Of a DNA stretch of 64,000 nucleotides, positions 34,196 through 43,206 are shown one piece after another (position 1 is the first letter of the stretch; the number at the start of each line of letters is the position of its first letter). The translations under genes and the position numbers were made by a program. The notes beneath the pieces are model-generated. The model did not search any database. It saw only the letters and a program-made list of their open reading frames with translations, and was not told the DNA's origin. This DNA comes from Arthrobacter sp. N199823. Its GTDB lineage: Bacteria > Actinomycetota > Actinomycetes > Actinomycetales > Micrococcaceae. The stretch covers positions 1 through 64,000 of the forward strand of contig NZ_PJIN01000012.1 of the NCBI RefSeq assembly GCF_002929705.1, written 5' to 3'.

Positions 34196-35479
34196 TTACC
34201 GCGAGGGGTACATGCGCTCCGGCTCACCGATGTAGAGCTGGCGCGGACGGCCAATCTTGGTTTCCGGATCCTTCATCATTTCGCGCCACTGGGCAATCCA
34301 GCCCGGGAGGCGACCGATGGCGAACAGCACCGTGAACATCTTCTCGGGGAAGCCCATGGCCTTGTAGATCAGGCCGGTGTAGAAGTCCACGTTCGGGTAC
34401 AGCTTGCGGGAGATGAAGTACTCATCCGTCAGCGCAACCTCTTCCAGACGCATGGCGATGGCGAGGAGTTCGTCATTGCCGCCGAGCTTGGCCAGGATCT
34501 CGTGAGCCATGTTCTTGACGATCTTGGCGCGCGGATCGTAGTTCTTGTAGACACGGTGTCCGAAGCCCATGAGCTTCACACCGGCTTCCTTGTTCTTCAC
34601 GCGCTCGACGAACTTCTCAACGGGCTCGCCGCTGGCCTGGATGTCGCGGAGCATGTTCAGCACGGCCTCGTTGGCGCCACCGTGAAGCGGGCCGAAGAGG
34701 GCGTTGATGCCAGCGGAAACTGAGGCAAACATGTTGGCGTTGGCCGAACCAACCATGCGCACCGTGGACGTGGAGCAGTTCTGCTCGTGGTCAGCGTGCA
34801 GGATCAGCAGCAGGTCAAGAGCCTTGACAACAATGGGATCCATTTCGTAGGGCTCGGCCGGCAGGCCAAAGCTCAGACGCAGGAAGTTCTCCACCAAGCC
34901 CATGGAGTTGTCCGGGTACAGCATGGGCTGACCGATGGACTTCTTGTGGGCGTAGGCAGCCAAAACTGGCAGCTTGGCCATGAGGCGGATGGTGGCCATT
35001 TCAACTTGCTCGTCGTCAAACGGGTCAAGTGAGTCCTGGTAGAACGTGGACAGCGCCGAAATAGCGGAGGACAGCACCGGCATGGGGTGTGCATCGCGCG
35101 GGAAACCGCCGAAGAAGCCCTTGAGGTCTTCGTGCAGCATGGTGTGGCGACGGATGCGCTGGTCAAACTTGTCCAGCTCGGCTGCCGTGGGCAGGTTCCC
35201 GTAAATCAACAGGAAGGAAACTTCCAGGAAGCTGGAGTGCTCTGCCAGTTCTTCGATGGGGTATCCGCGGTAGCGCAGGATGCCTTCGTCGCCGTCGAGG
35301 TAGGTGATGGCCGACGATGTAGCTGCCGTGTTAACAAAGCCGGGGTCATAGGAGACCGCACCGGTGGTCTTGAGCAACTTGGAAACGTCGTAGCCGGCAT
35401 TGCCTTCTACGGCTTCGATGAGCGGAAGTTCAAGTTCTCCGCCGTCATAGCGCAGCGATGCGCTCGTGGAATCAGACAT
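34196..35479 (-). CDS. gltA: citrate synthase
   Basis: A 427-residue type II citrate synthase that condenses oxaloacetate with acetyl-CoA as the first step of the citric acid cycle. Catalytic residues are present in FGPLHGGANEAVL (His), GFGHRVYKNYDPR (His) and NVDFYTG (Asp). The N-terminal strand-rich part (LRYDGGELELPLIEAVEG) is typical of the long hexameric form. It has its own terminator and is separated by 213 bp from dapC. Confidence 0.95.
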   Translation of the reverse strand: MSDSTSASLRYDGGELELPLIEAVEGNAGYDVSKLLKTTGAVSYDPGFVNTAATSSAITYLDGDEGILRYRGYPIEELAEHSSFLEVSFLLIYGNLPTAAELDKFDQRIRRHTMLHEDLKGFFGGFPRDAHPMPVLSSAISALSTFYQDSLDPFDDEQVEMATIRLMAKLPVLAAYAHKKSIGQPMLYPDNSMGLVENFLRLSFGLPAEPYEMDPIVVKALDLLLILHADHEQNCSTSTVRMVGSANANMFASVSAGINALFGPLHGGANEAVLNMLRDIQASGEPVEKFVERVKNKEAGVKLMGFGHRVYKNYDPRAKIVKNMAHEILAKLGGNDELLAIAMRLEEVALTDEYFISRKLYPNVDFYTGLIYKAMGFPEKMFTVLFAIGRLPGWIAQWREMMKDPETKIGRPRQLYIGEPERMYPSR

Positions 35480-35692
35480 GGGGTCCCCTTCATGAGGTGG
35501 CCTTGAAAAAGGCTTTGGTTAGTTCAATGCAAGCTTTGCGTCCGCGAGTCACCGCGCACATTGAGGGATTGCCCCATAAAACTCAGCACTTAAAGCGTCC
35601 GGTGGCCAAGACGGCTACCCTACGAAACTACCGCTTTAAGGGCCTTCGAGACTAATCCTGAGGGCCAAATCGGCACAATATTAGCGAAAAAG

Positions 35693-36847
35693 CTAGGTTT
35701 TTGCGCCGAGTCGACTCACTGCAGCAGCAATACGCTCATCAGTTCCGGTCAGCGCAACCCTGATAAAACCGTGGCCGGCATCCCCGTAAAACGTCCCGGG
35801 CCCGGCTAAGATGCCCAGTTCGGCAAGCCGGCCAATAGTGGTCCAGGTGTCCTCTCCTGCGGTGCACCACAGGTACAAACCGGCTTCTGAGTGATGGATG
35901 GTGAGCCCAAAGGCTTCCAAGGCACCCACCAGTTGCTCGCGACGGGCACGGTAGAGCGCCTTCTGAGCGCTGACATGTGCATCGTCCCCCAAGGCCACAC
36001 GCATGGCCTCTTGCACCGGATACGGCACGATCATGCCCGCGTGCTTCCGGCTGTTGACCAAGTTCGCCACGATGGCACTGTCCCCTGCAGCAAACGCCGC
36101 CCGGTAGCCAGCCACGTTGGACTGCTTGCTCAAGGAGTAAATGGCGAGCAGATTTTCATTCGAGCCACCGTTGACCCGCGGATCCAACACGCTCGGAACT
36201 GCTTCGCCACCGTTTTCCGGGTCCCAGGCACCCCAGCCCAGCTCGCCGTAGCATTCATCAGATGCGACCACGGCACCAATCTCCCGGGCCGCCGCCACCA
36301 AGGCAGCCAGCTCATCAACGCCGCGCACAATCCCTGTGGGGTTGCCCGGCGAGTTGACCCAGATCAGGCGCACCTTGGCGAGGGTCTCGGCGTCGAGCTC
36401 GTCCAAGGAGTCAGCAGCAACGGAGGTGGCACCGGCAAACACGGCACCCATGTCATAGGTGGGGTAGGCCACGGTGGGCCGGACAATGACGTCACCTGCA
36501 CCAAGACCCAGCAGCAGCGGCAGCCACGCCACCAATTCCTTCGAGCCAACGGTGGGCAGCACATCCTTCGGATCCAGACCAGGCACGTTGCGGCGCCGAG
36601 CAAACCAGTCCACAACGGCCTGGCGCAAGGCCAAGGTGCCATGGGTGGTGGGATAGCCGGGGGCATCGGCCGCAGCTTTCAGCGCTTCCTGAATCAACGC
36701 AGGGGTGGGATCCACGGGCGTGCCGATGGAAAGATTCACCAACCCATCCGGATGCGCGGCGGCAATACGCTGATAAGGCGCCAGCGCATCCCACGGGTAT
36801 TCAGGAAGCTGCAAGCCGAAAGTGTGCGGTGCCTGTGCCTGGGTCAT
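35693..36847 (-). CDS. dapC: succinyldiaminopimelate transaminase
   Basis: A 384-residue class I/II aminotransferase. The PLP lysine sits in YSLSKQSNVAGYRAAF, with SPGNPTG and the substrate-arginine region FIRVALTGTDERI at the end. It converts N-succinyl-2-amino-6-oxopimelate to N-succinyl-LL-diaminopimelate, between DapD and DapE. The fdxA-dapC pair on one strand, with 10 bp between, is a conserved actinobacterial arrangement and supports the call. The ATG at 36845-36847 is used; the open frame overlapping fdxA is not. Confidence 0.9.
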   Translation of the reverse strand: MTQAQAPHTFGLQLPEYPWDALAPYQRIAAAHPDGLVNLSIGTPVDPTPALIQEALKAAADAPGYPTTHGTLALRQAVVDWFARRRNVPGLDPKDVLPTVGSKELVAWLPLLLGLGAGDVIVRPTVAYPTYDMGAVFAGATSVAADSLDELDAETLAKVRLIWVNSPGNPTGIVRGVDELAALVAAAREIGAVVASDECYGELGWGAWDPENGGEAVPSVLDPRVNGGSNENLLAIYSLSKQSNVAGYRAAFAAGDSAIVANLVNSRKHAGMIVPYPVQEAMRVALGDDAHVSAQKALYRARREQLVGALEAFGLTIHHSEAGLYLWCTAGEDTWTTIGRLAELGILAGPGTFYGDAGHGFIRVALTGTDERIAAAVSRLGAKT

Positions 36848-36857
36848 AATGGCGCGA

Positions 36858-37181
36858 TCAGTCCTGGTTCTGCGGCGAAAGTGCCGCGATGAACGGGTGG
36901 TCCGTGTGGGTGTTGCCAATCTTGGCGGCACCGCCCGGGGACCCCAGCACGTCAAAGAACTCCACGTTGGCCTTGTAGTACTCGGCCCACTCATCCGGGG
37001 TGTCATCTTCGTAGTAGATGGCCTCTACGGGGCACACAGGTTCACAGGCACCACAGTCAACGCACTCGTCGGGGTGGATGTAGAGCGAGCGTTCACCCTC
37101 GTAGATACAGTCAACAGGGCACTCCTCAACACATGCCTTGTCCTTGACATCCACGCACGGCTGCGCAATTACGTACGTCAC
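36858..37181 (-). CDS. fdxA: ferredoxin, 3Fe-4S/4Fe-4S type
   Basis: A 107-residue seven-iron ferredoxin: TYVIAQPCVDVKDKACVEEC and then CIYEGERSL, followed by the second cluster motif CVDCGACEPVCP. The C-terminal ~45 residues are the usual extension of this class. It carries electrons for cytoplasmic redox enzymes. The GTG at 37179-37181 with GAGGAAGG upstream gives the canonical N-terminus; a TTG three codons earlier is less likely. A TAGACT lies about 15 nt before the GTG as a likely -10. Confidence 0.92.
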   Translation of the reverse strand: MTYVIAQPCVDVKDKACVEECPVDCIYEGERSLYIHPDECVDCGACEPVCPVEAIYYEDDTPDEWAEYYKANVEFFDVLGSPGGAAKIGNTHTDHPFIAALSPQNQD

Positions 37182-37290
37182 GAACCCCAACCTTCCTCAA
37201 AGTCTAAAATCCGGCACAATTCGCCACCGGCCCTCCCATTATCCCCCACCGGCGGCGGCCACGCACCTTAGCGCGACCTAGTATGAAGTG

Positions 37291-37524
37291 ATGAACACTG
37301 CACTGACGCGGCTCACGCAGCTTCCACTGGGCACCCGCATGGTGGTCCGCTACAGGATCGACGGCGGATTAAGCGATGCGTTGGGCGATCTCACCGCCCG
37401 CGATTCCTTCGGCTGCACCATCACCACCCGCTCTGGCACCGTCACCATAATGTACGACGACGTCCAGCTCGCCAAGGCTGTTCCCCCGCCACCGGCGCCC
37501 CGGGCGCGGCGCATGCCGCTGTAG
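37291..37524 (+). CDS. small protein resembling the N-terminal domain of an actinobacterial acetyltransferase
   Basis: A 77-residue basic protein: LPLGTRMVVRYRIDGGLSDA then LGDLTARDSFGCTITTRSGT and a Pro/Arg tail. This beta-rich pattern is what precedes the GNAT domain in some actinobacterial acetyltransferases, but the stop comes after VPPPPAPRARRMPL and no GNAT domain follows. It stands alone or is truncated. TAGTAT (37280-37285) lies just ahead of the start (GTG 37288 or ATG 37291), implying a leaderless mRNA. Confidence 0.6.
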   Translation: MNTALTRLTQLPLGTRMVVRYRIDGGLSDALGDLTARDSFGCTITTRSGTVTIMYDDVQLAKAVPPPPAPRARRMPL

Positions 37525-37670
37525 CTGTGGCTGTGGCTGTGGCTACGTTTTCTCGATACGCCACTGGAGTTGTGTGCGGTTAGCCCGTAACAGTGCGCAG
37601 TTCCACGAGTGGCGCACCATCACGGGTTAACCAGACGCAGGAGCAAAGTGTGGCAGGGCGCTACTTGTCG
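37525..37670. other. 146-bp gap with GTGGCT microrepeat
   Basis: Directly after the stop there are three to four copies of CTGTGG/GTGGCT (about 37525-37545), then a patch TTCTCGATACGCCACT that recalls the dispersed TTCTCGATACGCC repeats seen in Micrococcales. No gene is seen. Confidence 0.4.
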
Positions 37671-38162
37671 CTATGTGCGTGATTTCAAGATGATATTGAC
37701 TAGCCAGGCCGTGAGTGGGGTGGCAATGGCAATTCCGTAAAGCCACACGTTGCCCTGCAGGTTACCGGTAATGATTCCCACAGATCCCAACTGCAGGGAC
37801 AGCACCCCAGCGGTGAGGTATGCGGCGGCACCGCACAGCACCACAATCCAAGAGCTTTTACTCCACAAGCCCACAAACAGGCCCACGGACGCCAGCAACA
37901 GCAGTGCTAGGGCAGCGCCGAAGGGCAGAATTGTTTGCCCATCGTTGAGGAACCAGGCGTGGCCGTGCAGCGATGTGCCCAGCAATCCGCTGCCGATCCC
38001 TGCCCCGGCAGCCGCGGCCATGATGGCCCAGCGCCGTGGTGGGGGAAGGCTGAAACGAGGCTTGCTCTCCGTTTGGCGCTGTGTTTTGTTCTCTGGCTGG
38101 CGCTGCAGTTGCTGTTCTGGTTTCTGATCTGGTTGCGGCTCGGGCGGGTGCGCGCCCATCAC
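37671..38162 (-). CDS. DUF6113-like membrane protein
   Basis: A 163-residue protein: a polar Gln/Pro/Lys-rich N-terminus (about 1-42), then four hydrophobic helices to the end. It overlaps the end of mshB by 4 bp and is probably translated together with it. The family call rests on size, helix count and its usual place next to mshB; no function is known, and a link to mycothiol is only positional. Confidence 0.6.
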   Translation of the reverse strand: MMGAHPPEPQPDQKPEQQLQRQPENKTQRQTESKPRFSLPPPRRWAIMAAAAGAGIGSGLLGTSLHGHAWFLNDGQTILPFGAALALLLLASVGLFVGLWSKSSWIVVLCGAAAYLTAGVLSLQLGSVGIITGNLQGNVWLYGIAIATPLTAWLVNIILKSRT

Positions 38163-39103
38163 TGCGTTAGATAAATATCGGCAGCAGGAACGGCCACAAA
38201 TTCCTCGACAGCGGAAATGTCTTTCCAGACGTCGTCGGAGAGTGCATAGCGTTCACCCTCCACGGTGATCTGGGTCCGGTGGGCTGCCATGGCGGCCGTC
38301 TTAGCTGCCAGATCCCCCACAACCTGCAGCCGCGGGGTGTCAGCATCCAGTGCCCGCTCAGGCCTGTCACTGACAATCGTGTAGACAGTGGGAACCTTCC
38401 AGCCGGTCACCACAACCGCGGCGTGTGCAGGCCCGGCGTTGGCTGGCCCTGCGGTTGCTGCCAGCCGGAGCGCGGCCAGGGTGAGCTCATGAGTGCGCAC
38501 ATGATCAGGATGTCCGTAGCCGCCGTCTGCCGCGTAGGTGATCACCATGTCCGGGCGCAGCTCTCGGATAGCATGCGCCAATAATTCGGCGGTCTCAGCC
38601 AGGGGCGCCCTGGAGAATGATCCCGGAAGCACCGTATCCGCCGCCATTGCGCGGCCGTCAGGTCCCCACTGCATTCCCGAATCACGGAAGGTCACTTCTC
38701 CGCTGTCCGTCGCGGTAGCTCCTTGACCCAACCAGATGTGCTCGCGCACCCCCAGTGCGGCCAAAGCCGCCGCCAACTCGCGTTCACGTTCCATTGCCAG
38801 CCCGGCTCCCGGTGCCGATTCCCCCTCAGCGAAGGGTCCGCCGTCGTCCGGGCCCGCAGCCATGGCGTCTGTGGCCAGCGGGATCGCCGCGTCCCCAGTT
38901 TTGACTTCCAGATGCGCCAACTCGGGCGGGATGACCTCGCCAAGTTCCCCGCGTGTGCAGGTCACAAGGACAACTCGGGCACCAGCGGCCGCCGAAGCAG
39001 CCATGGTGGCGCCGGTGACAATGGTTTCGTCATCTGGGTGGGCATGCACAAAGAGCATGGTGGCCTTGGGTCCGGTGCCGGGCAACAAAGTAGTTGATTC
39101 CAT
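38159..39103 (-). CDS. mshB: GlcNAc-inositol deacetylase of mycothiol synthesis
   Basis: A 314-residue zinc deacetylase of the LmbE/PIG-L family. The zinc and catalytic site is visible as FVHAHPDDETIVTG (near 18-31) and HPDHVRTHEL. It removes the acetyl group from GlcNAc-inositol, the second step of mycothiol synthesis. The length and context (typA, ABC transporter, fdxA, dapC nearby) match actinobacterial mshB and not the related mycothiol conjugate amidase mca, although the two are similar. Confidence 0.85.
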   Translation of the reverse strand: MESTTLLPGTGPKATMLFVHAHPDDETIVTGATMAASAAAGARVVLVTCTRGELGEVIPPELAHLEVKTGDAAIPLATDAMAAGPDDGGPFAEGESAPGAGLAMERERELAAALAALGVREHIWLGQGATATDSGEVTFRDSGMQWGPDGRAMAADTVLPGSFSRAPLAETAELLAHAIRELRPDMVITYAADGGYGHPDHVRTHELTLAALRLAATAGPANAGPAHAAVVVTGWKVPTVYTIVSDRPERALDADTPRLQVVGDLAAKTAAMAAHRTQITVEGERYALSDDVWKDISAVEEFVAVPAADIYLTQ

Positions 39104-39178
39104 GTGTCCAATCTACCTGTTCGCGGCCAGCACCCCCTAGAGCCCACAGCTATCCCTGCCAAGAGTGAGAAAACCCGT

Positions 39179-39224
39179 TAAAAAAGGCCGGCACAGATGA
39201 ACTAAAAGTCCATCTGTGCCGGCC
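39179..39224 (-). terminator. terminator of the oligopeptide ABC operon
   Basis: Perfect 14-bp arms, GGCCGGCACAGATG (39186-39199) and its complement (39211-39224); six or more T residues follow on the minus strand. Confidence 0.92.
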
Positions 39225-39247
39225 GTGAAGCAAGGAAATGCTAGAAA

Positions 39248-41053
39248 CTACACCAGGAGCGAGGCTCCAGGAATGGCGCTGAGCAGATCCTGCGTGTAAC
39301 GCTGCTGCGGGTTGTTGAAGACCTCATCCGTGGTGGCTTGCTCCACGAGACGGCCCTTCTGCATGACGGAGACGTCATCGGCGATCTGGCGAACAACGGC
39401 CAGATCGTGGGTGATGAACAGGTATGTCAAGCCCAATTCTTCCTGCAGTTCGTTGAGCAGGTTCAACACCTGTGCCTGCACCAAAACATCCAACGCCGAG
39501 ACGGCCTCATCACAGATGATCACATCCGGGTTCAGTGCCAGGGCACGCGCGATGGCGATACGCTGACGCTGACCGCCGGAGAGCTCGTTCGGGAAGCGCT
39601 GCATGGTGGAGGCAGGCATGGAAACCTGATCCAACAGTTCGCGGACCTTCTTTTCACGCGACTTGGCATCGCCGATCTTGTGGATCTTGAGCGGCTCTTC
39701 GATGGTGCGGTAAATGTTGAACATCGGATCCAGAGAACCGTAAGGATCCTGGAAGATGGGCTGCACGCGACGGCGGAAATTGAACAGCGCCTTGCCCTTT
39801 AGCGAGGTCACATCCACTCCGTCGAAGCTAATGCTGCCCTCAGTGGGCGCCAACAAGCTCAGCGCCATCTGTGCCACGGTGGACTTGCCGGAACCCGACT
39901 CCCCCACAATCGCCATGGTGGTGCCGCGCTTCACGTTGATGGAGACATCATCCACGGCCTTGAAATCAGTGGACTTGCCCAGTGCGCCGCGAAGCTTAAA
40001 CACCTTGGTCAGGTTCTTGATTTCCAGGATCGTGTCGCCACGGCCTGCAGGGGTGTGGCTCTTGATGCCGCCCGTGTGAGCAGCCTTCTCCGCGTGTGCG
40101 GCCTGTTCGACCTTTTCAACTTTGAGCACGTCTGCTTGATCCGTGACCTCGACGGTCCCGGCAGCGGCGGCAGCAGCCAAAGCCTCCTTGGCTTTGCCGG
40201 ACTGCAAACGCTTGGAAGCGAGCGACGGCGCCGAGTTCACCAAACGCTGTGTGTACGGGTGCTGCGGGTTGCGCAGGATCTCCAGTGCGGGACCCGATTC
40301 AACCACCTGCCCCTTGTACATCACCACGAGCTTTTCAGCCCGCTCGGCGGCCAATCCGAGGTCGTGGGTGATCAACAGCACGGCCGTGTTCAGCTCGGTG
40401 GTCATGCGGTCCAGGTGGTCAAGGATCTGACCCTGCACCGTGACATCAAGAGCCGACGTGGGCTCATCCGCGATCAGCAGGCGCGGGCGGCATGCCAAAC
40501 CAATGGCGATCAACGCACGCTGACGCATACCACCAGAGAATTCGTGCGGGAATTGCTTGGCTCGCACTGCAGCATCAGGCAGACCAGCCTCGGAGAGCAC
40601 CTCGGCGACGCGTTCGTTGGCGTTGGAACCAGCCAAACCGTTCGCCTTCAACGTCTCCTTCACCTGGAAGCCAATCTTCCACACAGGGTTCAGGTTGGAC
40701 ATGGGGTCCTGGGGAACCATGCCAATGGAGTTTCCGCGCAACTCGATGATGCGCTTCTCGCTGGCGTGAGTAATATCCTCGCCATCGAAAATGATCTGCC
40801 CGCCGCTGACCCGACCATTCGAGGGCAACAGACCAATGGCTGCAAGTGCCGTGGTGGACTTGCCCGATCCGGACTCACCCACAATGGCCACTGTTTCACC
40901 AGGCATCACGGTGAGGTGCGCGTTGCGCACCGCGTTGACCGGGCCACCTTGTGTGTCGAATGTGATGGCCAGGTTTTTGATTTCCAGCAGCGGTGCATCC
41001 GCATCCCGTGAAGCGGCTGCATTCATAGAGGTGTTTCTTTCATTCAATGACAT
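39248..41053 (-). CDS. fused dipeptide/oligopeptide ABC transporter ATPase (DppD-DppF type)
   Basis: A 601-residue protein with two complete ATPase halves. The first has GESGSGKSTTAL (near 58), FSGGMRQRALI and [12 protein letters not shown]; the second GESGSGKSTVAQ (near 390), LSGGQRQRIAIARAL and VIICDEAVSALD. A linker of ~70 residues rich in Ala/Lys/Glu joins them. It powers the permease pair encoded just upstream. ATG 41053 overlaps nothing and sits 5 bp after the previous stop; ATG 41026 is an alternative. Confidence 0.92.
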   Translation of the reverse strand: MSLNERNTSMNAAASRDADAPLLEIKNLAITFDTQGGPVNAVRNAHLTVMPGETVAIVGESGSGKSTTALAAIGLLPSNGRVSGGQIIFDGEDITHASEKRIIELRGNSIGMVPQDPMSNLNPVWKIGFQVKETLKANGLAGSNANERVAEVLSEAGLPDAAVRAKQFPHEFSGGMRQRALIAIGLACRPRLLIADEPTSALDVTVQGQILDHLDRMTTELNTAVLLITHDLGLAAERAEKLVVMYKGQVVESGPALEILRNPQHPYTQRLVNSAPSLASKRLQSGKAKEALAAAAAAGTVEVTDQADVLKVEKVEQAAHAEKAAHTGGIKSHTPAGRGDTILEIKNLTKVFKLRGALGKSTDFKAVDDVSINVKRGTTMAIVGESGSGKSTVAQMALSLLAPTEGSISFDGVDVTSLKGKALFNFRRRVQPIFQDPYGSLDPMFNIYRTIEEPLKIHKIGDAKSREKKVRELLDQVSMPASTMQRFPNELSGGQRQRIAIARALALNPDVIICDEAVSALDVLVQAQVLNLLNELQEELGLTYLFITHDLAVVRQIADDVSVMQKGRLVEQATTDEVFNNPQQRYTQDLLSAIPGASLLV

Positions 41054-41058
41054 AGCCG

Positions 41059-42066
41059 TTACCGCTTCCTAGCTTTGGGATCCAGCGCATCACGCAAGGC
41101 GTCACCGAGCATGATGAAGCTAAGAACGGCGATTGACAGAGCAACAGCCGGCCACAGCAGCACTGAAGGGTTATTGCGAACCTGCGGCTGAGCAGAAGAA
41201 ATATCATTTCCCCAGGACATGATGGACGGTGGCAGACCCAGGCCCAAGAACGACAGGGTTGCCTCGGCCACAATAAAGGTACCTAGTGAAATACTGGCGA
41301 CCACAATAATCGGTGCCAGTGAGTTGGGGATCACGTGCTTGACCAGCGCGCTGAAACGGGAAAGTCCCAACGCCTTGGAGGCCGTCACATAGTCAGCATT
41401 GCGGTTTTCAATCACAGCACCACGGGTGATGCGGGCAATCTGTGGCCAACCGAAGATGACCAAGACTAAGACCACAGTCCAAATACTGCGGTTGTCCCGG
41501 AAGGCCGGCAGCTGCATCATGACGATGGCGCCGAGGATCAGCGGCAAAGCGAAGAAAATATCGCCCAGGCGGGCCAAGATGGCATCCAGCCAGCCACCGT
41601 AGTAGCCAGCTAGGGCGCCCATGGTGCCACCGATGATGAGCACACCAATGGTGGTGAAAATGCCCACCATCAATGAGGCCCGGGTGCCATGAATCATGCG
41701 CGCATACACGTCACAGCCCTGTAGATTAAAGCCCAAGGGATGCCCCGCGCGGGGTCCTTCTGCGGAGTCTGCCAACGGACAGCTGGTGGGGTCCACGCTG
41801 GAAAACCACTGCGGGGCAATTGCCACAACAATGACGAGCAGGATCAGAAGTGCTGAAATGATGAACAGTGGCTGCTTGCGCAGATTGCGCCACGCCTCTG
41901 CCCACAGGCTCAGCGGGGCTCCACCCTCAGACACGGAGTCAACAGCGGCCAGAGGGGTTTCCTCGAGCGGTGCAACAAAGTGCTCAATCACGCGAGTCGA
42001 TTTTTTGCCGAGGCGCGGGGTTACCGGAATCCTCGGTTCATTTTCAGGTGTCAGCTTCTCAGACAT
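41059..42066 (-). CDS. peptide ABC transporter permease (DppC type)
   Basis: A 335-residue permease with an N-terminal cytoplasmic stretch, OppC_N helix (PLFIISALLILLVIVVAIAP), then the BPD domain of five helices with the EAA-type loop YVTASKALGLSRFSALVKHV. The ATG at 42064-42066 overlaps the dppB stop by 8 bp, so translation is coupled. It pairs with the DppB-type permease; substrate is probably short peptides. Confidence 0.92.
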   Translation of the reverse strand: MSEKLTPENEPRIPVTPRLGKKSTRVIEHFVAPLEETPLAAVDSVSEGGAPLSLWAEAWRNLRKQPLFIISALLILLVIVVAIAPQWFSSVDPTSCPLADSAEGPRAGHPLGFNLQGCDVYARMIHGTRASLMVGIFTTIGVLIIGGTMGALAGYYGGWLDAILARLGDIFFALPLILGAIVMMQLPAFRDNRSIWTVVLVLVIFGWPQIARITRGAVIENRNADYVTASKALGLSRFSALVKHVIPNSLAPIIVVASISLGTFIVAEATLSFLGLGLPPSIMSWGNDISSAQPQVRNNPSVLLWPAVALSIAVLSFIMLGDALRDALDPKARKR

Positions 42067-42985
42067 AGCGAATCCTCGGATCAAGCACGGCGTACAAAAG
42101 ATCAACAACAAGGTTGGCCACCACAAACACGATGACAAGGATGCCAACCACGGCTACGACCGTGGCACTCTCGCCCTTCAGAATGGCCTTATACAACAGG
42201 TTGCCGATACCGGGCACGTTGAAAATACCTTCGGTGACAATGGCACCGCCCATAAGCGAGCCTAGGTCGGCACCAAGGAAGGTCACCACGGGAATCAGTG
42301 AGTTACGCAGAATATGCACAACCACCACTCGGCGACGACTCAAGCCTTTGGCTGTAGCCGTCCGGACATAGTCGGCATTCATGTTCTCGCTGATGGAAGC
42401 CCGTGTCAACCGGATGACATAGGCCAGGGAAACAAGTCCCAACACCACGGCCGGCAGAATCAATTCATTCCAAGGCGCAGAACCGCTGACGGTGGGCTTC
42501 GCCCAGCCCAGCTGAACACCAACAACAAGCTGCAATACGAAGCCGAGCACGAAGGTCGGAACAGCGATTACGAGCAGGGAAGCAACTAGGACAGTGCTGT
42601 CGAACAGCTTGCCCTTGCGCAGGCCAGCGATGACACCGAACAGCACACCAAAGAAGGCCTCAAAGACCAAAGCCATAATGGCCAGGCGCGCAGTGACGGG
42701 GTAGGCCCGGGCAATAACGGCCGCGACTTCCTGGCCGGAGAAGGTCTGACCCAGGTTCATCGTGACGAGGTTTTTCAAGTACAAGCCGTATTGGATCCAG
42801 AAGGGCTGGTCCAAGTTGTACTGGGCCCTAAGAGCTGCCTCAACGGCAGGAGCCATGGGCTTGCCGCCGGAAAGTGCGGCGATAGGGTCACCCGGTGTAG
42901 CAAACACCAGGAAGTAGACCAGAAGAGTTGCCCCGAAGAACACGGGAATCAACTGTAAGAAACGACGGAGCGTAAACATGACCAT
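42059..42985 (-). CDS. peptide ABC transporter permease (DppB type)
   Basis: A 308-residue permease with the DppB start FTLRRFLQLIPVFFGATLLV, a large outside loop, and the BPD domain with loop YVRTATAKGLSRRRVVVVHI. It begins at ATG 42985 or the Met two codons later. It is the first membrane gene after the binding protein, which lies 221 bp upstream and may share the promoter. Confidence 0.92.
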   Translation of the reverse strand: MVMFTLRRFLQLIPVFFGATLLVYFLVFATPGDPIAALSGGKPMAPAVEAALRAQYNLDQPFWIQYGLYLKNLVTMNLGQTFSGQEVAAVIARAYPVTARLAIMALVFEAFFGVLFGVIAGLRKGKLFDSTVLVASLLVIAVPTFVLGFVLQLVVGVQLGWAKPTVSGSAPWNELILPAVVLGLVSLAYVIRLTRASISENMNADYVRTATAKGLSRRRVVVVHILRNSLIPVVTFLGADLGSLMGGAIVTEGIFNVPGIGNLLYKAILKGESATVVAVVGILVIVFVVANLVVDLLYAVLDPRIRYV

Positions 42986-43206
42986 TACGGAGTCACCACG
43001 CCCTGCCGCCGAAGGTACATCTCATTCATGTAATTACCTGTTCACTAGCTGTCTGTGCGGGAACAAAGAACCGGCCTGTAGGTCTGAAACTTTGACATCG
43101 CCCAAACGCATTGTATGTGTGCCTAAGAAAACTGTGGTTAAAACACCAAAATAGGGGAACCCGGTTTAAGGCCGGATCCCCCTACTTCGTGCCGGAACTT
43201 ATGTTC

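Noticed and set aside
40055-41011. 318-codon frame antisense to the fused ABC ATPase
   Set aside because: Both ATPase halves with all motifs are on the minus strand, and the plus-strand frame has no homology features.
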